A stretch of 64,000 nucleotides of DNA from Neurospora tetraspora (lineage: Eukaryota > Ascomycota > Sordariomycetes > Sordariales > Sordariaceae), in NCBI RefSeq assembly GCF_033439725.1, contig NW_026944388.1, positions 186,001 to 250,000 on the forward strand, given 5' to 3'. Positions within the stretch are counted from its first letter, which is position 1; the number at the start of each line of letters is the position of its first letter. Shown here piece after piece: positions 22,206-36,091 of the stretch. A model generated the notes under the pieces. It was not told the DNA's origin. It searched no databases and saw only the letters and a program-made list of their open reading frames with translations. The translations under genes were made by a program, and so were the position numbers.

Positions 22206-25200
22206 TGACAGTTATTACCATACCTGACCAGTGACAAGTCTGACGAGTCGATCCCTAATCGTTACTCGCAGTGAATGAGCTTCCCCACGCCGGTGCCGGC
22301 TGCGTTCTGACTCGTGCTCCAGCAACTGAAGTTGGACTGCAGGTTCACAGGGGGAAGTGAATAGAACACTGTGCAGTGTCTGCTTTGTCTGACAAGTTAT
22401 GGCAATCCGGTGCGGGCGTGACGGTAATCCATTGTAACGTCCGGAAACAAACCTGTATTTTTGCTGCCCATGTTTTCCTCCACTTGGTCGTCGATGTCGT
22501 CCCAATTGCCGATATCTGGAGGCGCACGTATCCTTCACTTCAAAAAGGCTTCGAGTGACTGCCTCCTGTTATATATCTGGCACTTCACATTGGTGTCAAT
22601 GTTCCATTTCTCACCATTCACCATGTCGTCAACATTTTGAACAGGGTTTGATACCCAAGCCAGCGAAGGTACCTCCAAGGTTGTCAACAAAGACCTCGAA
22701 GCGGGCAGGCGGGGTACGTACTAGCGATGCCTTCCCTGCTCGCCGACCTTGCCCAACTTCCATAGGGGACTGGACCAAAAGTTTGAAGCTCTCATGCTCA
22801 TTACTACTGCCCTTCTCACCGCGATTAATGAAGCAGTTCGAGGGGACGACCATGAAGCATTTCGTGAACATACTGGCGCTAGGGAAGGCACGTAGCCGCT
22901 CTGCTTGATGCGCGCGGATCAGATCAATGCAAGTCCACATGCGGTCTTTTCAATCAGCATATGGCAAAATGGAAGCTTCAAATTGGAGCGGCAGATCGCG
23001 TTCCTCTCCGCTCTTACTCTGCTACACCATCATCGTCACCAACAATCACGCTCGAATGAAACCGCGCGGACGTGTATGGAGACGTATACTCTATCATCTC
23101 AACTACCACGACTTCTTTATTATCGTCGCGTAGAAGCAACAAGCCCATCAACTCGGAACATCATTTTTTATGTTGCCGGCCAGATAGGCCGTGAAGAAGA
23201 CAGAAAGCAAACCGCCGGCAAAATAACGAGGAACCCAGCGCGGGGGTTCTGTTCGCAGAGGGGGTGAGGACAAGCGGAGGAGCGGAGTCACGGCGATGAC
23301 CCCGGTCAATGGATGATGCCCAATGGGCCGCGGCTAGCCCCAGCAGCAGATCGCTTCGAGACCTGCCCGTATGGTCTGACCAGAGGAGAGGCCAAGAACA
23401 TTGCTGCAGTTTCAAATGGAGGCAGACCGCAAACAAAACGAACAAGAGACAGGGCTCTGCCTCGAGACAAAGACAACTTTGATTGCCCGGCGTTGGACCT
23501 GAGGCAACGAGGAGTCTGAGACATCAGACAGCTCTGGAATCAATCTTTGGACGGCACAACATGGACCAGAGTTGCCAGTGTCGCCCACACCAACTTCGTG
23601 CTGGCCATGATTCAAAGTTTAGGGCCTCAACGCTGACATGCTGGATGTGCTTTCACTATTGCTTCTTCATCTTTCTGCTTCTTCCCTGGTGCCGCGTGGA
23701 CACTCGGCCCTGTCAACCCAACCGCCAGCCCAGCCCTGCGGACGGCAAGTTTGGGGAATTCAATGTCCGCAGGAGGCATGAGAGCTGCTCATCATACCCA
23801 TACTGCCATACACTAGGAAGGGATGACCCAGGAGAAAAAGGATGGGCGACAATGATCAGCGCCGAAGCGTGACACCCTCTTCTCACTCGTGCCGCCATTC
23901 TGCTCACACACACTCGCTGTCCACACTCATCACGATCCAATCGCCTCGAGCGGCGAGCTTTCCATTCCCCATTTCCAACAGTACGGCACCACCTAGCCGT
24001 CGGTTTGGGGGTGCCAGACCCTTTTTTCTCAACCTCCCGCTTTGCCCTGATTTGCTTGATTTGATTTTCATGCCAGTGCTAACCTTGCCTAGACAGTACT
24101 TTTTGTCAAGAAACCTGAAGCCGCACGGATGGACAACGATGTCCTGCTGCCGATGGCTTGAGCCCGCAAAGCTCGGGGGCCGTAGTGAGAGTTTCAAGTC
24201 GTTCATGCGGCAAATAGAAAGCTGACGGTTTACGAGAGCACCCGCAAGCACCTAACTCTCGTGTAAAAGGGTTTCGCAAACCTCCGCGAAATTATCTGGA
24301 ACGGACTCGTTATGAGGGCATGCCAATGAGCTAGCGCGTGGCCCTATGATTTCCGGTGGTTAGCGTAGCGCCTTCAAAAAGGCAGCGAAGCGGGACCGAG
24401 CTTTGAGATCGAGACGAGTTATCCCCACCGGATCCGGTTCCCCGTCCGCTGTATGGAGACGGCGCCGGGCGCCGTAACTTGATCGATAGCGGAGACTGCG
24501 AACCTCCCAAACGACTGCGCACCACCGCATGTGATGATGCCGCTCCGGAAGGACATCTGCTCTTGCCTTTGCCGACAGAGAAAGTGGGACACATTCACGG
24601 GTGATAGCAAGAGAGACTATTGCATTGTCATACGTGCCGGACACCCGGGCGACGATTAGGTATTGAACCTCTGAGGTTATAGGAGAGAAGTCAGGTGAAA
24701 AAAATCGGAAGACTGATACATTAAAACTTCGACAAAAGTATCACATTACGCTCGCGTTTTCTTGCAATCGTCGAAGATAACGTGTCTTAGGAAAGGAAGT
24801 TCCAAAGTTTAAGTATACTACGGGCTGTCAGTTGAATTGTTCTTAGTGCACCCAAAGAACATAAGTTAAAACGGCAACTAAAGCCAGCCGCAAAACTAAT
24901 AGTAACCAACCACAAAGCACACTTTTTCAATTGCGGGCAGAAACTGAACCGAAACGACCCGACCGACCGCGCCGTTGAACGTGGAGGTTGTACCATTAAA
25001 GGTCATATCTCCGCGATCTTGGGAAATAGGCGACCCGGGCTGTTGGGACCGCACTAAACTTTGTGTCTTTGCGTGATGGATGGATTGCGGATTGGATCAT
25101 ATGTCTGGGATAAAGGGCGCCGCCTTTTTGCACATGGAACTTGCCGAATGTCACGCGCGCGCGTGTGTGTGTGTAACGCGAGATGGGAGATATCTCGTAT

Positions 25201-28058
25201 TGTCTACGCCCTCTCGTGGCTACCTCTAGGTAATCACCTAAGGAAGTGACTCAAGCATGAGCAAAGATTGATTAGAGATACCAGAGATTACGGGCATTGA
25301 AGCCGGGATTTCATACCGCGATGTTACCATACTTCTCGGACAGCAACCAGTGCAACCGAAGTTAATGCATGTACTGGTCCCCAGAACCAGAACAAGACAC
25401 AGCACACTCTTAAACCGTACCAGGTATGCGGATTACCATATCCCATCCCTCATCCCTTATCACCAGTTTGCGTTTTCAATTCGCTTCCCACTGCTCGTTA
25501 GCGTGCCGTATTGGATTGTACAACTACATACGTCAGAGCCATTCGGCGTCTGTCTGTCTCATAGCGGGGAGCGGCAGCCGAACGAGCGGCTGGAAGGTCG
25601 CATGGAAGGGTCCAGGGTTCAGGCGGGAGGGAAGAAATAGCTTCGGTTGCACAGCTTCTTCCCCTTTTCCCAGCATTGTTACACGAAAATGGGTTGCCAC
25701 GTGTAATACGTACCCTTGGTCTTTTGAGTCAAGGTTAGTGATATTTTGCAACTTGCCTTGTTGGTGATACTCGCTGGTGTGGCCGCCGCCGACTGCATGT
25801 CAATGAATATCATGGCCCCGAACACCCGGGCGGCAGTTACGGCCACGGGCACAAAAACCTCCAGGAGCAGACAATTTGTTTCAAAGCATTCCAGGGCAGC
25901 ATCAAATGCCAAAGTGGCATTCTTCTTTTTTGCGTCCATTTCCCACTGCAAATTCCGTCTATTTCCGTTGGGAACTTTGTTATCCCGCCGGCAGTTCAAT
26001 TTCTTCTTTGCCAGAATGCCAGAAGGCCCCGAGCTCTCGGCCCGCCTAGACGCACCCAGATATTCGGATAGTCCGTCCGAGTCCGCATTTATGCCAATTT
26101 TGTGTGTGTCGCTTCCATTCCTCAATTTTGAGACACACAACATTCTTTGAATTCTAAACATAGCCAGGATCATGAACTGTTGTTCAAGTTTCCCTCCATC
26201 GATGATTTAGTTGGTGATACAATTTTTCATCGAGCGCGCCTCGGATTGACGTTGTTGAAGTTTGAACTTGTCGTCGTTGATCGATAGTCAGGTCGGGTAC
26301 CTCCGCAGGGGCCACTTTTTTTGCTTCGATTTTTGACAAGCCCCCAATCCCGTCCAGCAATTGGAACACGTCCTTTTCCTTGGTGGTTGGTAATTCGTTG
26401 GTAATTCACTCGGAAAGACAGGCATCTTGCGAACATCGCTTGTCATGTTGCATTAGTTGTCTATCATTTTTGCCGTCACGAGGCTCACTTTTGGCATCCA
26501 CAATCGATGGACGTGTGTATGTAAGTATGTACCAGGCAAGAATGATTGGAAATTCGATTCACCGACAGACAGCTCACTTTCCATCTTTTCTTTCCCTTGT
26601 TGCTCTTGATATCGCGAGGCTGTTGATTGGCAGCGTCACCCGATTTGTGTATCCGGTTCCCCTTACCGAACTGACGGTACTAACAAGAAGCTGGGGGTGG
26701 CAGGCCGCTACCAGAGAAAAGGGTCTTTTAAGCTTTGTGCCCTTTGTTTCCCCTTTGTTTTAGTGTGTTCTCTTTGGCACTAAACTAGCACGAACGTATG
26801 GCCACTCACTGTTCCTGACTAGCGCGACACCAATTTCTCGGGGCCGCCCGCGCTGGATCGGCTCGCTAAAAGGTATGTAGTGGTAACTTACAAGGCGTAT
26901 CAGATGCGTACCTGCCACCATGAGGTACATACCTGTGTATCCCCAATTGCCGGCGGCAAGCTGAAAGTTTGTATTGTCTCGAAATACGTATCAAAAGCCA
27001 CCTTTTGTGCCCAAACTCCAAAAAGCCAATCCGGAGTGGCGGTCATAAGTCGGCATTGCAGATGCCGGAAAGCCTTCTTCCTTCCAATCGCCGATGATGA
27101 CCATGGATGAACTGCCTGGGCCTTTTCCAATCCTTCCGAGTTCGATGTGTTTTACCCTGTCATATGAAAGAACTTGGATCATGTACTTTTCAGTCGCGTG
27201 TGGGCATGTTGGAGGCACGCGCCAAAATGGTGACAAGATGCCCGCTAGTGAGTGGCTGCACTGGTGCCCGTCGATACTTCAATACCTACCCCAGAATATT
27301 CCTTCCTCCGTGCCAGAAAATGGGCTAGCGACAAAGCCAAACTGATGCTTTTGGCTGCCGCCTTGTCACCGGGGCTGTCTGCAACAGAAACCCGGCTGTC
27401 GGGATTGGCAACTGCAGCCCATCCCAGCCCACCGTTCCGTCGAGTCAGCCATCAGGTGAGATTGATGCTGTCCAGTCCTGGGTGAATGTGTGGCTGCCGT
27501 GCTGCCGTCATGGCTTTGTTTGCGATGCCACAGCCCCCAAGTTTTGTCTCGAAACAGCAATCCTTGGCGGCATTGAACATCCAATGTCTTGGATCAGTGC
27601 TCCGGAGAGTGGATAAGCTCTTCTTTATCGGTGCGCCAAGTCTCCGAGCAAGAGATGTGCTTGTCGCGACAAAAGAATGCATATCGCGGTCTACACGGTA
27701 ACCGATTTGAGGGAGTGCTTCATAGTCAAAGCAATGCGACGATAGAAAGAAGCTGGCTGGACAGATGTTGAAACGTGGAAGCGAAAGCGAAGCGGTGTGG
27801 GCAGTTGAAGCAGGTACAACCCAACTGGTGAAGGACTTCAATGCTCAGCTGATGTCGCCGAGCGTTGAAGATTCGTCCCCTTTTGAAAGGAGGAGACACT
27901 TCAGCCCTCCAGTCAGCAGTGCATATTGAAAACATGACCGAATTCCAATGGTCATTTCTCTCCGTGTGTTCTGAAAGCATCGGCCCGGAATGTCCAGTTT
28001 GTTTTTCCGGTAGTCTTAAACAGGAAATCCGTCAACCAGTACCTTTTCGCTATGTCTA
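22206..28058. other. Gene-free interval with no convincing coding sequence (about 5.9 kb)
   Basis: GC content is normal again. Several frames of 100-165 codons exist on both strands (for example a 103-codon minus frame at 22629-22940 and a 164-codon minus frame at 25679-26173, both with ATG), but none has a domain, a splice-supported partner exon or biased composition. A GC/GT dinucleotide run lies near 25,155. I see no RNA gene. Confidence 0.45.
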
Positions 28059-28222
28059 CCGCTTTTACTCAGTCGTAAGAGATTTACTGTACCTGGCAGT
28101 TTTGGTGAGAAAGAAGCATATGCACGGCGGGATTAGCTGCATATGAGGAATCAGTCCAATGGGATTCCCTCATCTTCCTAGCTAGCGCCTTTAGTAAATC
28201 TCTTACGGATGAGTATTAGCGG
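28059..28222. mobile_element. 164-bp MITE, copy 2
   Basis: This is a second copy of the element at 2252-2415: same length, same orientation, CCGCT...AGCGG termini and flanking TA (28057-28058 and 28223-28224). The central GAGGAATCAGTCCAATGGGA is identical in both copies, and scattered substitutions elsewhere show they are not recent sisters. Neither copy looks RIP-mutated, as expected because RIP acts on longer duplications. Confidence 0.87.
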
Positions 28223-28224
28223 TA

Positions 28225-31200
28225 TTGGGTAATATACGGCCTCGAACCATTCCGTCTTGTCTTCTCCCGACAGTCGAGATAATGTTTATCAAGGACCTGT
28301 TGTCGCAACATCAGCATTGATCATGGACTTGGCCGAAAGAACCCAGGTTTGATGGAAGTAAATGTGAGTAGAGGAGCTGAGAGTAAATCATATCAAAGCT
28401 AACTCCCTTGCCCTGGATGGTGGTGGTGGAGGATGATTTCTCTTGTGGGTGTTAAGTGTGGAGGGGGCACGGGAGCATAACCAACTGAAGTTAATCGTAG
28501 CGTGATGCCGAAGAGACGAGGGTAACGCTGTGATGACAGCGGTGGGGAAGAAGAGAGGTGATGGGGTTACGATCCAATCAATCAGCCTGCACTAGCGCAG
28601 ACAAAGCGGCCTTGCCCCCTTTGGTTAATTTGAGCCGGGGATTGGTGACCGTCGACCGTCGCATTGCTTGATAGGCCTTCCTTCTTCGGGGATGGCTTAC
28701 TGCCTTGTGCATCTCCCATGCTTCTGTTGGGTTGCTGCTAACCAAACTGCAAGAGGCTCTGTTGATAGCTTCAACTGAACCTACCGTAGCACGTAACTAC
28801 AACCGTATCCGCCTCATCCTGTTGGGGGCCGTTCAACGCTCGCGCCGTTAGCACTAGGCTTTAGCCGTATTTGTAAGACCTACGGTTAGATATTTCCCTT
28901 CCGAAACACAGAGACTAGAACGCTGAAGCTACGTGAAACCGCGCTGACGGCGACGTGGTTCAGTACAACCTCAGAGCAAAGCTGCAGCTGCGTGAATGCA
29001 CGTGACGGCAGCATTGTTGAAACCTCCTTTCTGGATGCAGCTGACTCGCACGTCCCGTTCCGTCAAAACTTCCACCGGAAGGGTCTGACGAAGGGACTTG
29101 GATGCAGATGGTATTCGCGACCCTCCCTTCCATTTCTCCCCTCCCCATCATGGCGGCGCGTACGGGGAGACACGGCTGAAGGGACAATCATGAAGCGACG
29201 GCAAGTTGGCCTGATAGGGAGCGCCCGTTGCTAATCTGGACTCCACCGTGATCTCGGCTTGGGAACCCTACCGCCAAAACCAATAGATGACCGTATTCGT
29301 ATGAAAGTGGTGCAGCATGCCAGTGGGCAGTTGCATTGTCATCCAGATTGTGTGGCCCCTGGAAACTATTTTGTCAGTGAAAGCCCTGTCACTGCCTGTA
29401 TCCCGGAGACAATCTCGAACCCCGGTCGCTGTTATTGTGACAGAGTCTTTCTGTTCGTGCAGGTTGCCATCGACGCCATCCATCGAATGCCATTGTTGGC
29501 TGGCAAGGATGGCAAGTCGGCTCCCGGCTCTGGCTTCTGCTGTGCGTTGGTTGGCTCAAAGCGAAGAGATTTTTTTTCTCTTTCGGGCAAGTGGGCAAAA
29601 AGTTGGCGGCCACATTTCCGCGGTGAAGGCACCCAGTCCTATTCGACGGAGGCAACACAGCAGATGGCCTCGAGTGGCCTCGAGTGGTCGAGTGGCCTGG
29701 CGGGATTGCAAGGGATTGACGACGGCCAGCGAGGGCCAGCGAACGATGGTCGGTTACATAGCAGGGGTTCGCGCAAATCTGGAGACGGGACCCATGGGGC
29801 GGCCAAGGGGGCCGGGAGGTCGTTGTCGGTCGCTCGCTGGTGATCACGGTGTGCAGCGTTCGCGGTGCCGCGCCGGTGCAGCTCGGTGCAGTGCGGTACA
29901 GTGACAGCCTGACAGATTGTTAGCTCGTTGCGGTCTGCCTTCTCCAATCCCCGCCAAACGCCGTCAAACGCCGTCGACCTCGTCGTCGTTGAGGGGTATC
30001 GGCGACGAAGGCGGAGAGGTGAAGTCGGTAGCGTAGCAATGATGCTACCTTGGGATGCCACGCTGGGAAATCTTTTGCTTGACGCTACCTTCCTTCCATT
30101 TTGATCTGGCATGATCTGGTAAAGATGTCCTCTGGTAAATGGCATGTAACAATGTAACTAGATTACCTGGTATCTTACAGTTACGAAAATTCGAGGGTCG
30201 AACGGTCATATGCACTCCACTGTGTGCTCGACTAGCCTAGCTTTGTGTAAGTTACGACGCTGAGGTACAAACTGTGTGGTACAACACCCACCGTGGATCC
30301 GTCAGGTCATTAGTCTCTGGGCTTGCAGCTTGGGTTACTTGGGCTACTTGGGAATTAGTTGGCCTTGCATTTGTGCTAGGACCAGGCACCTAATTTCAAC
30401 CTCAGACGATGAATGAGTTGCGGTTTTCTCGCCGACAGCATCATCGTCCACGTCTGTTCCTTATCTCTGCCGGCCATCACTGGTAGGTGGTCCCCTTCAC
30501 CGCTGGCGTGACTCGGGGGTTACCTTGCGGTTCGATTTCCCCATGGAATTAATCATCGCAGGAGGTTGAGTGAAAGCTTCTTTCTCGTCACGAAAACATC
30601 ATTGCCGATTTTGCCATGAGCGACCAGGCGGGGGATCGCCCGTAGGTTGCTCTTTGTTGGGACAAAGGGTCAGATTCCCATTCACACTACAACCTACTGA
30701 CTATGTACCTCTTTTGGGCCCGTTCGCACTAGTTAACGCCAAAGTGCCAGCCCTGATCCATTCCACGTGAACATGTCCTTGAGCCGCAACTTTCAGCTAA
30801 CTTCGTTTTAAGTTCCGTGACCGAGCGCTTCAGTTGGCCAGCTTCAAAGTTAAATTGACCTATCTCCGACAGAGAATGAAGCTGGAAGGCCTCTAGAACG
30901 GCGGGAGAAGCCCTCGCATATCTACTTGTGATCTGACCAAGTCTAGACTTGGATTTTGAGATCTCAGATCAGCTCACATCATCGCTCCTTTGCTAGCTAA
31001 GTTGCAAGTGTGCGCTCAGCCGTGTCACCACCCTCACAAGTCAGAGCGAAAGTGATAGATTTTGGGCCGTGGTCAGGATGCATTTGGATGTGATCTGCTA
31101 ATCAAGGGTTCCCCCATCGACCACGTACACGTTAGCTAACGAGATCCACGAGGCCATGATAGCGGTACCATACCGATGCCGAGCCCTCTAGCTACGTGGG

Positions 31201-34200
31201 CGAGATATGCCGTGGCCCATCATCTACAATGAAAGCCCCTCTCACCATGACCTATTCAAGCCAATTCATTCTCCCACATTCCGCCTGTCGCTCCGAGTCT
31301 CATGGATCGCCTCTTGTTTCGTCTTTCCCCACCCCCACACGCTAACCAGTCAAGCCAGAGCCATCGTCGGGAGCTCCACAAGACGTTCCTCTCGCTGGAC
31401 TCAGGCTTCCGTTTCTTGAACAACCTGGACCCCAACCTGGACCCTCTCTCTTGGGTTTTGATTACGCACCAAAACAACTTCGCTCTGCCTTCTCCTTCCT
31501 GAAGCATGTACTACTGCCCGCACAGTATCACTTCAGCCTGATTCACCCTATATCGTGACTGTTTGTGTCGGTTCCCCTATCCTATCTGTCTCGATGCTGA
31601 CTGGTCGGTTGCAGGCTAGCGGTGTGATCTTGTGGTCGATAAAAGTTTGTAATTGCAACCTGAGATCGCAATGTACCTACATACGACGACAACAAAAGCA
31701 AATAATTGGAATGTTACGCCTACCGGAGTTAACGGTGAGGCCCAAAGGTGTGAAGCCATTCCTGGCTGATGGCAGGGCTTAGTTCCTGGCTCCTGATCGT
31801 CCCCTAGGGCCCCTAACTCTGCGCAGTTAACGCAGTAGCATTAGGAATCTGTAGGGTCTTCTTGTCCCCAGAGCCGCGCCGTGCCAGCAGAGTGGTTGCA
31901 CTAAAGATAGCGTAGCATAGCGTTGAGCTTGAGGCTGTCGACCAAAGACTTGTCGCTCCTTGCCCAAAAAAATGCCGACACTGCCTGCTGTTCTCTTTCC
32001 ATCCAGGCGTGCCAGGCACAAGGGCCTTGCTTGTTTCATCCTCTCCGCTGACTTGTTTACACTTCACACTTGTTGGCCTGTCCCCACCGGTTTGGAGATT
32101 ACCCAAATGGCGAGCCTGTAACGCCGGTACGTACCGTACGCTGTAATTTTCTGACACAGATGCTCAGTAACTTGTGTCGACTGCATGATCGCTCCGCAAC
32201 ACTAGACCTTGTTGGACGACGCATGCATGGCATGCCCAGAGATCAAGGACGGCGCTTGCACCACAATCGGTCAAGGCTGTCCGGGCCACTGGCGCAAGCA
32301 CCGCGAGACGATATCCCGTTTAGGCATTTGCGAACCAATACTACGGTGCCTGCTTGCCGCATCTGTCGACAGAAAAAAGATAATCACAGAAAAGGTGTGT
32401 CCATCAACGCGGGTCCAGTACGGCCTTTCTCAACCACTCGAAACAATAATGCTGTTAGTCACGGAGATTAAATTTGACAAAGTGGACTACAACTCCCTTT
32501 CTCACCTCGCAATACCGCAACGGAAACATAAGGTACCGGACGGGGGTGGCCCTGATTGTGTGGATGTGTTCGTTTTACAGAAGAGTTGAACCGAGAGCTA
32601 GCTCAACGGATAGGCTCTCTTTAGCCTGTCTCCTCTTTGAAGCTCCATACGCTAAGCTGCCGAGCCCGCAAGTGCGGTTTTGGGAAAGAGGCTGAGGGGA
32701 GAACAGAGGGGAGGGGGCTACGGGGAGCCAAGGAGGTCGTCGCTAGCAAAGACGGGGGTCACAAATGATAAAAAGCAGGGACTTCCCCTGTTTATCCTGT
32801 TCGGTTGACTCTTTTGCTCCATGGACCAACTCCGCTGAAACTCCGTTCACTGCGGATGCCGAGACACACGATGGGTTCCTGGAGCCTCTCCTCACCTTGA
32901 AGATGGTCAGCCGCTGACGGGTGATGGTAGCGATAGGCCGAGTTCTTCGGTCAGTGCCCGCCCAACACTGACAAAAGAACTCCACTGAGGGTCGTTACGG
33001 CAGCACTTCCTAGTCTCCGCCAAGATTGCGTGCTTGGACACGTTGGATGTGTTCATTCCAGCTCTTTCATTACTCTATGGATATGGTTGGGGGTCATTTG
33101 GGCCGCGTCCTGGTTCTCGCATCGCCGGGCCGATGACCACCGATATCATCATGGCCGCCGAGCTTCGTGTTGTGAAAATCGGACCGTAGGGATGGGACGG
33201 AATCGCGTCCGACCACGAACGACTAGCGACCCATCAAGAGTGGGAAAAAGGGGTCCTCGCTCCTCTTTCTCAACCTTCAGGGCCTCTTGTCTTGCATTGT
33301 ACATCACTGGCGGCTTTCTGTCTCACGCTCTGCCCTTGGGCAGCAAGACGCGGTCACGGTCAAACACGATCCTGTGTGGGCTTTTCGAGGCTGATCGCAC
33401 GCAGGGTATAGGGAGGGGGCTGGTCTAGGCTGGACTGCTACTTGCTGCTACAACAATAGCCGCTGCCTGCTGCTACAGTACTGGAGACTGCATGGTACTC
33501 TTTATGTCACTCAGTGGAATGGGATATCGGCGATGATACCTCATGGATAACATCTTTTCCGCCCCCGGGCCGGGGAGAGGGACCGGGGGCCACCTTAGAC
33601 CCGCGATGGGCGAAATTTCTAGGTAGTCCACACAGAGTACCTGTACCGCTGGATGCCGCGCCTCGTTGTAAGCAGATCCTCTTGGTATGTAACCAACCCC
33701 CTCTGTGTCCTTTGGGTGTGTACTATCGAAACGCATGGACACAGGCTATCATGTACAACACAGCAACACAATATCACCTTAGCAAGTGCTCTCCAACCTC
33801 TCATCGCGGGTCGTCTCGTCGCTAGTACTCCACTCTCGCGTGGTCTCGTGGTCCTCGTGATGATAGCAATCATAGCCGTCATCCGATGGCTAACTCATCG
33901 ACTGCGGTGGGTAATTACTAGGTAACCGATACCGGCGCTAGGCCGATGACGGGAAAGAGGAAACGGAGCGAAAGCCTGTGATTCCGGTTGTCAACACCAA
34001 CCGCAATCATCATTGATAGCAAAAGCCGCTTCCAATTCCCGTCGGAGAGGACCTGAATGGAAACATGCTTGGCAGTTCTGTTTCAGTTAGTTCATAACCG
34101 GATGATGGAGTGGGGAGGCTGAACTTCACAGTTGCGAGATGGCTACTGCAGCTCTGCGGAAGAAGGACACTGAAACAAAGAGTATACAGCAAGGAACTAG

Positions 34201-36089
34201 CAGATGGCAGCAACGTTACGACAGTTGAATCGTTGCTGCTTGTTCCTCCTCCTTTATATACCGCACGCATCCGCCCAGTTTCGTCATTACAGGTGAGGTT
34301 GTGTCGATGAATAGAGTCGGGCACCAGCTACAACCTCATAGTTCGAACTGTCCTGTCGCAAGTGCCGACAGTATCAGAATACGAAATCGTGAACCTGGTG
34401 AATGGTATGTATTATTGGGCTGAGCTAAGGCGATCCCCATCGGACACATATACACACACATACGTGTCAAAACAGTGGCTGGAAAGCGAGCGGTCAGCAG
34501 ACTGGATAGGTCAGACTACAGACCGCTGAACACCAACGAGCCAGCTCAGCTAACCTTCTCCGACTTGGTTATTGACGTGGAATTACCCAGAAAGGAACAA
34601 CCGAACGGTGACCTCAAGTGAAATACCGAAATACTGCAGAACAAAAAGGGCGGCAGGTAGGCTCGTTTCAGGACGGTGAGTCTTCGGAGGGCGCCAGCGA
34701 TGCGATATCCATTTTTCCCATTTACCCTTCGAGCGAGGTCGGGCAATTGGTGATCAGTCGGATGAGAATCGCAACTCTTGCGTATTGTTGAAGGTCCGCA
34801 CCCACCGGTGAGCCCGCTGTCGGTCAGAGAACGGCCCGACCTCGGGCATACGAATCGGAATCAACTATATTGATCGGTGCTTGGCTTGGATCATCAGCCC
34901 GCCTCTGAGTAACAAGCGGACGCTTTTGGATACGCAGTACAATCATCTCCATTCTTATTTGCCGTACGTACTGTAGACTCAATTGCCGGCGTTGAGGTGG
35001 TCAGTGAAAAGTGAACGAGTCAGAGCACCGGGACTGAGGATCCTTGTTATACTCATGCCGGTCTCGAGGCTGGCTGGGCCTTTGGGGACGGAACTGTCTC
35101 CGACTACCAGGAAGCCTCCTATGATGTGCCTATGATGTGGACTGACTGGTTATGGACGAGATCGGCTTGTTGGTAGAGCTCCAGCGAGCCTGTATAGAGA
35201 TATCTTAAAGAGTGTCTTGGGCTGCTCGACATATCCACATGCAACTTCTCACGAATAACTTGGTGCAAAGATGTTGTCGATATGGCAGACTCATGTGACG
35301 TGAGCTCACCTCGAAAGACAGATCAACCGATTGCTATTAGCTATCTCCCTCTTTCGCATTAAGTTGTTATAATGTGTCGCTCCGCCACTTTGTTCGCTAG
35401 GTCTCAAGAGAGGAACGATGGTGTAGCAAAGTGGCTCCGGTCTTCTACTCACTGCAGGACTAATATCAACAAATTCAGTTGGCATAACATGATGGGACAA
35501 TAGACTCTGTAGTTCTGACCGTCATAAACATCTTCATCATCTCTAGATAAGGGAAGCGGTTACCTTTAACTAGTACTGTCACCTGACACCGTAAAGCAGG
35601 TAATGAACTTGAAGGCCATAGGCGTCAGTGCGGGCGGGAGACACGAACACCATTAGTACACCTTAATTATGATACTGTACTGGACTTATGCTCAATCGAC
35701 ACTGCATGGCCGCTTGCGATTGTGGTAGACCGAGTCTGTCTGTTGAATACCGCCGTCTTTCTGAGTGTCCTCAGTTCTGTCACTTGTAGCGCTACGTACT
35801 TACCTCTACTTAGTACAGTACTCGCTGCTTACCTAACAACCGCCGCTCTTCAACTGCCACTGCCGCTCTCGGCTCTTGTTGCACTGCACTGCAGTTTCGT
35901 CCGTCTTTATCGATTGATCGATTCTTGTCCAAGTTCATTCCTTCCTGTCATCAATCCGTGCCTTCCTCCGTTAAGTTCCCGGCACACTCTGAACCCCATC
36001 CCGCAAGCATCGTCACTTCCGGATTTGGAGTACTTAAGTTAGATCAATGGTAGTAGCAGGCCCGGGGCAAAAGTACCTAGTCCTCGCAG
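28225..36089. other. Gene-free interval (about 7.9 kb)
   Basis: Frames of 60-195 codons occur but overlap each other in several frames, often lack ATG, and show no domain (for example 29259-29904 plus, 32070-32589 plus, 33473-33925). I see no repeat with a second copy, no tRNA and no 5S rRNA signature. It may include non-coding transcripts or very fast-evolving genes, which sequence alone cannot show. Confidence 0.45.
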
Positions 36090-36091
36090 TA

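Noticed and set aside
22629-22940. 103-codon minus-strand ORF with ATG
   Set aside because: No domain, no partner exon and no compositional support; chance frames of this length are common here.
25679-26173. 164-codon minus-strand ORF with ATG
   Set aside because: No domain, and an opposite-strand frame of similar length overlaps it.
29259-29904. Two overlapping plus-strand frames near 195 codons
   Set aside because: Both are open over the same DNA with no ATG at the start of the first and no family similarity, which fits GC-rich noncoding DNA.
32070-32589. Overlapping plus-strand frames, one with several Cys residues
   Set aside because: The Cys-bearing frame opens with TTG and has no zinc-finger spacing; judged chance.
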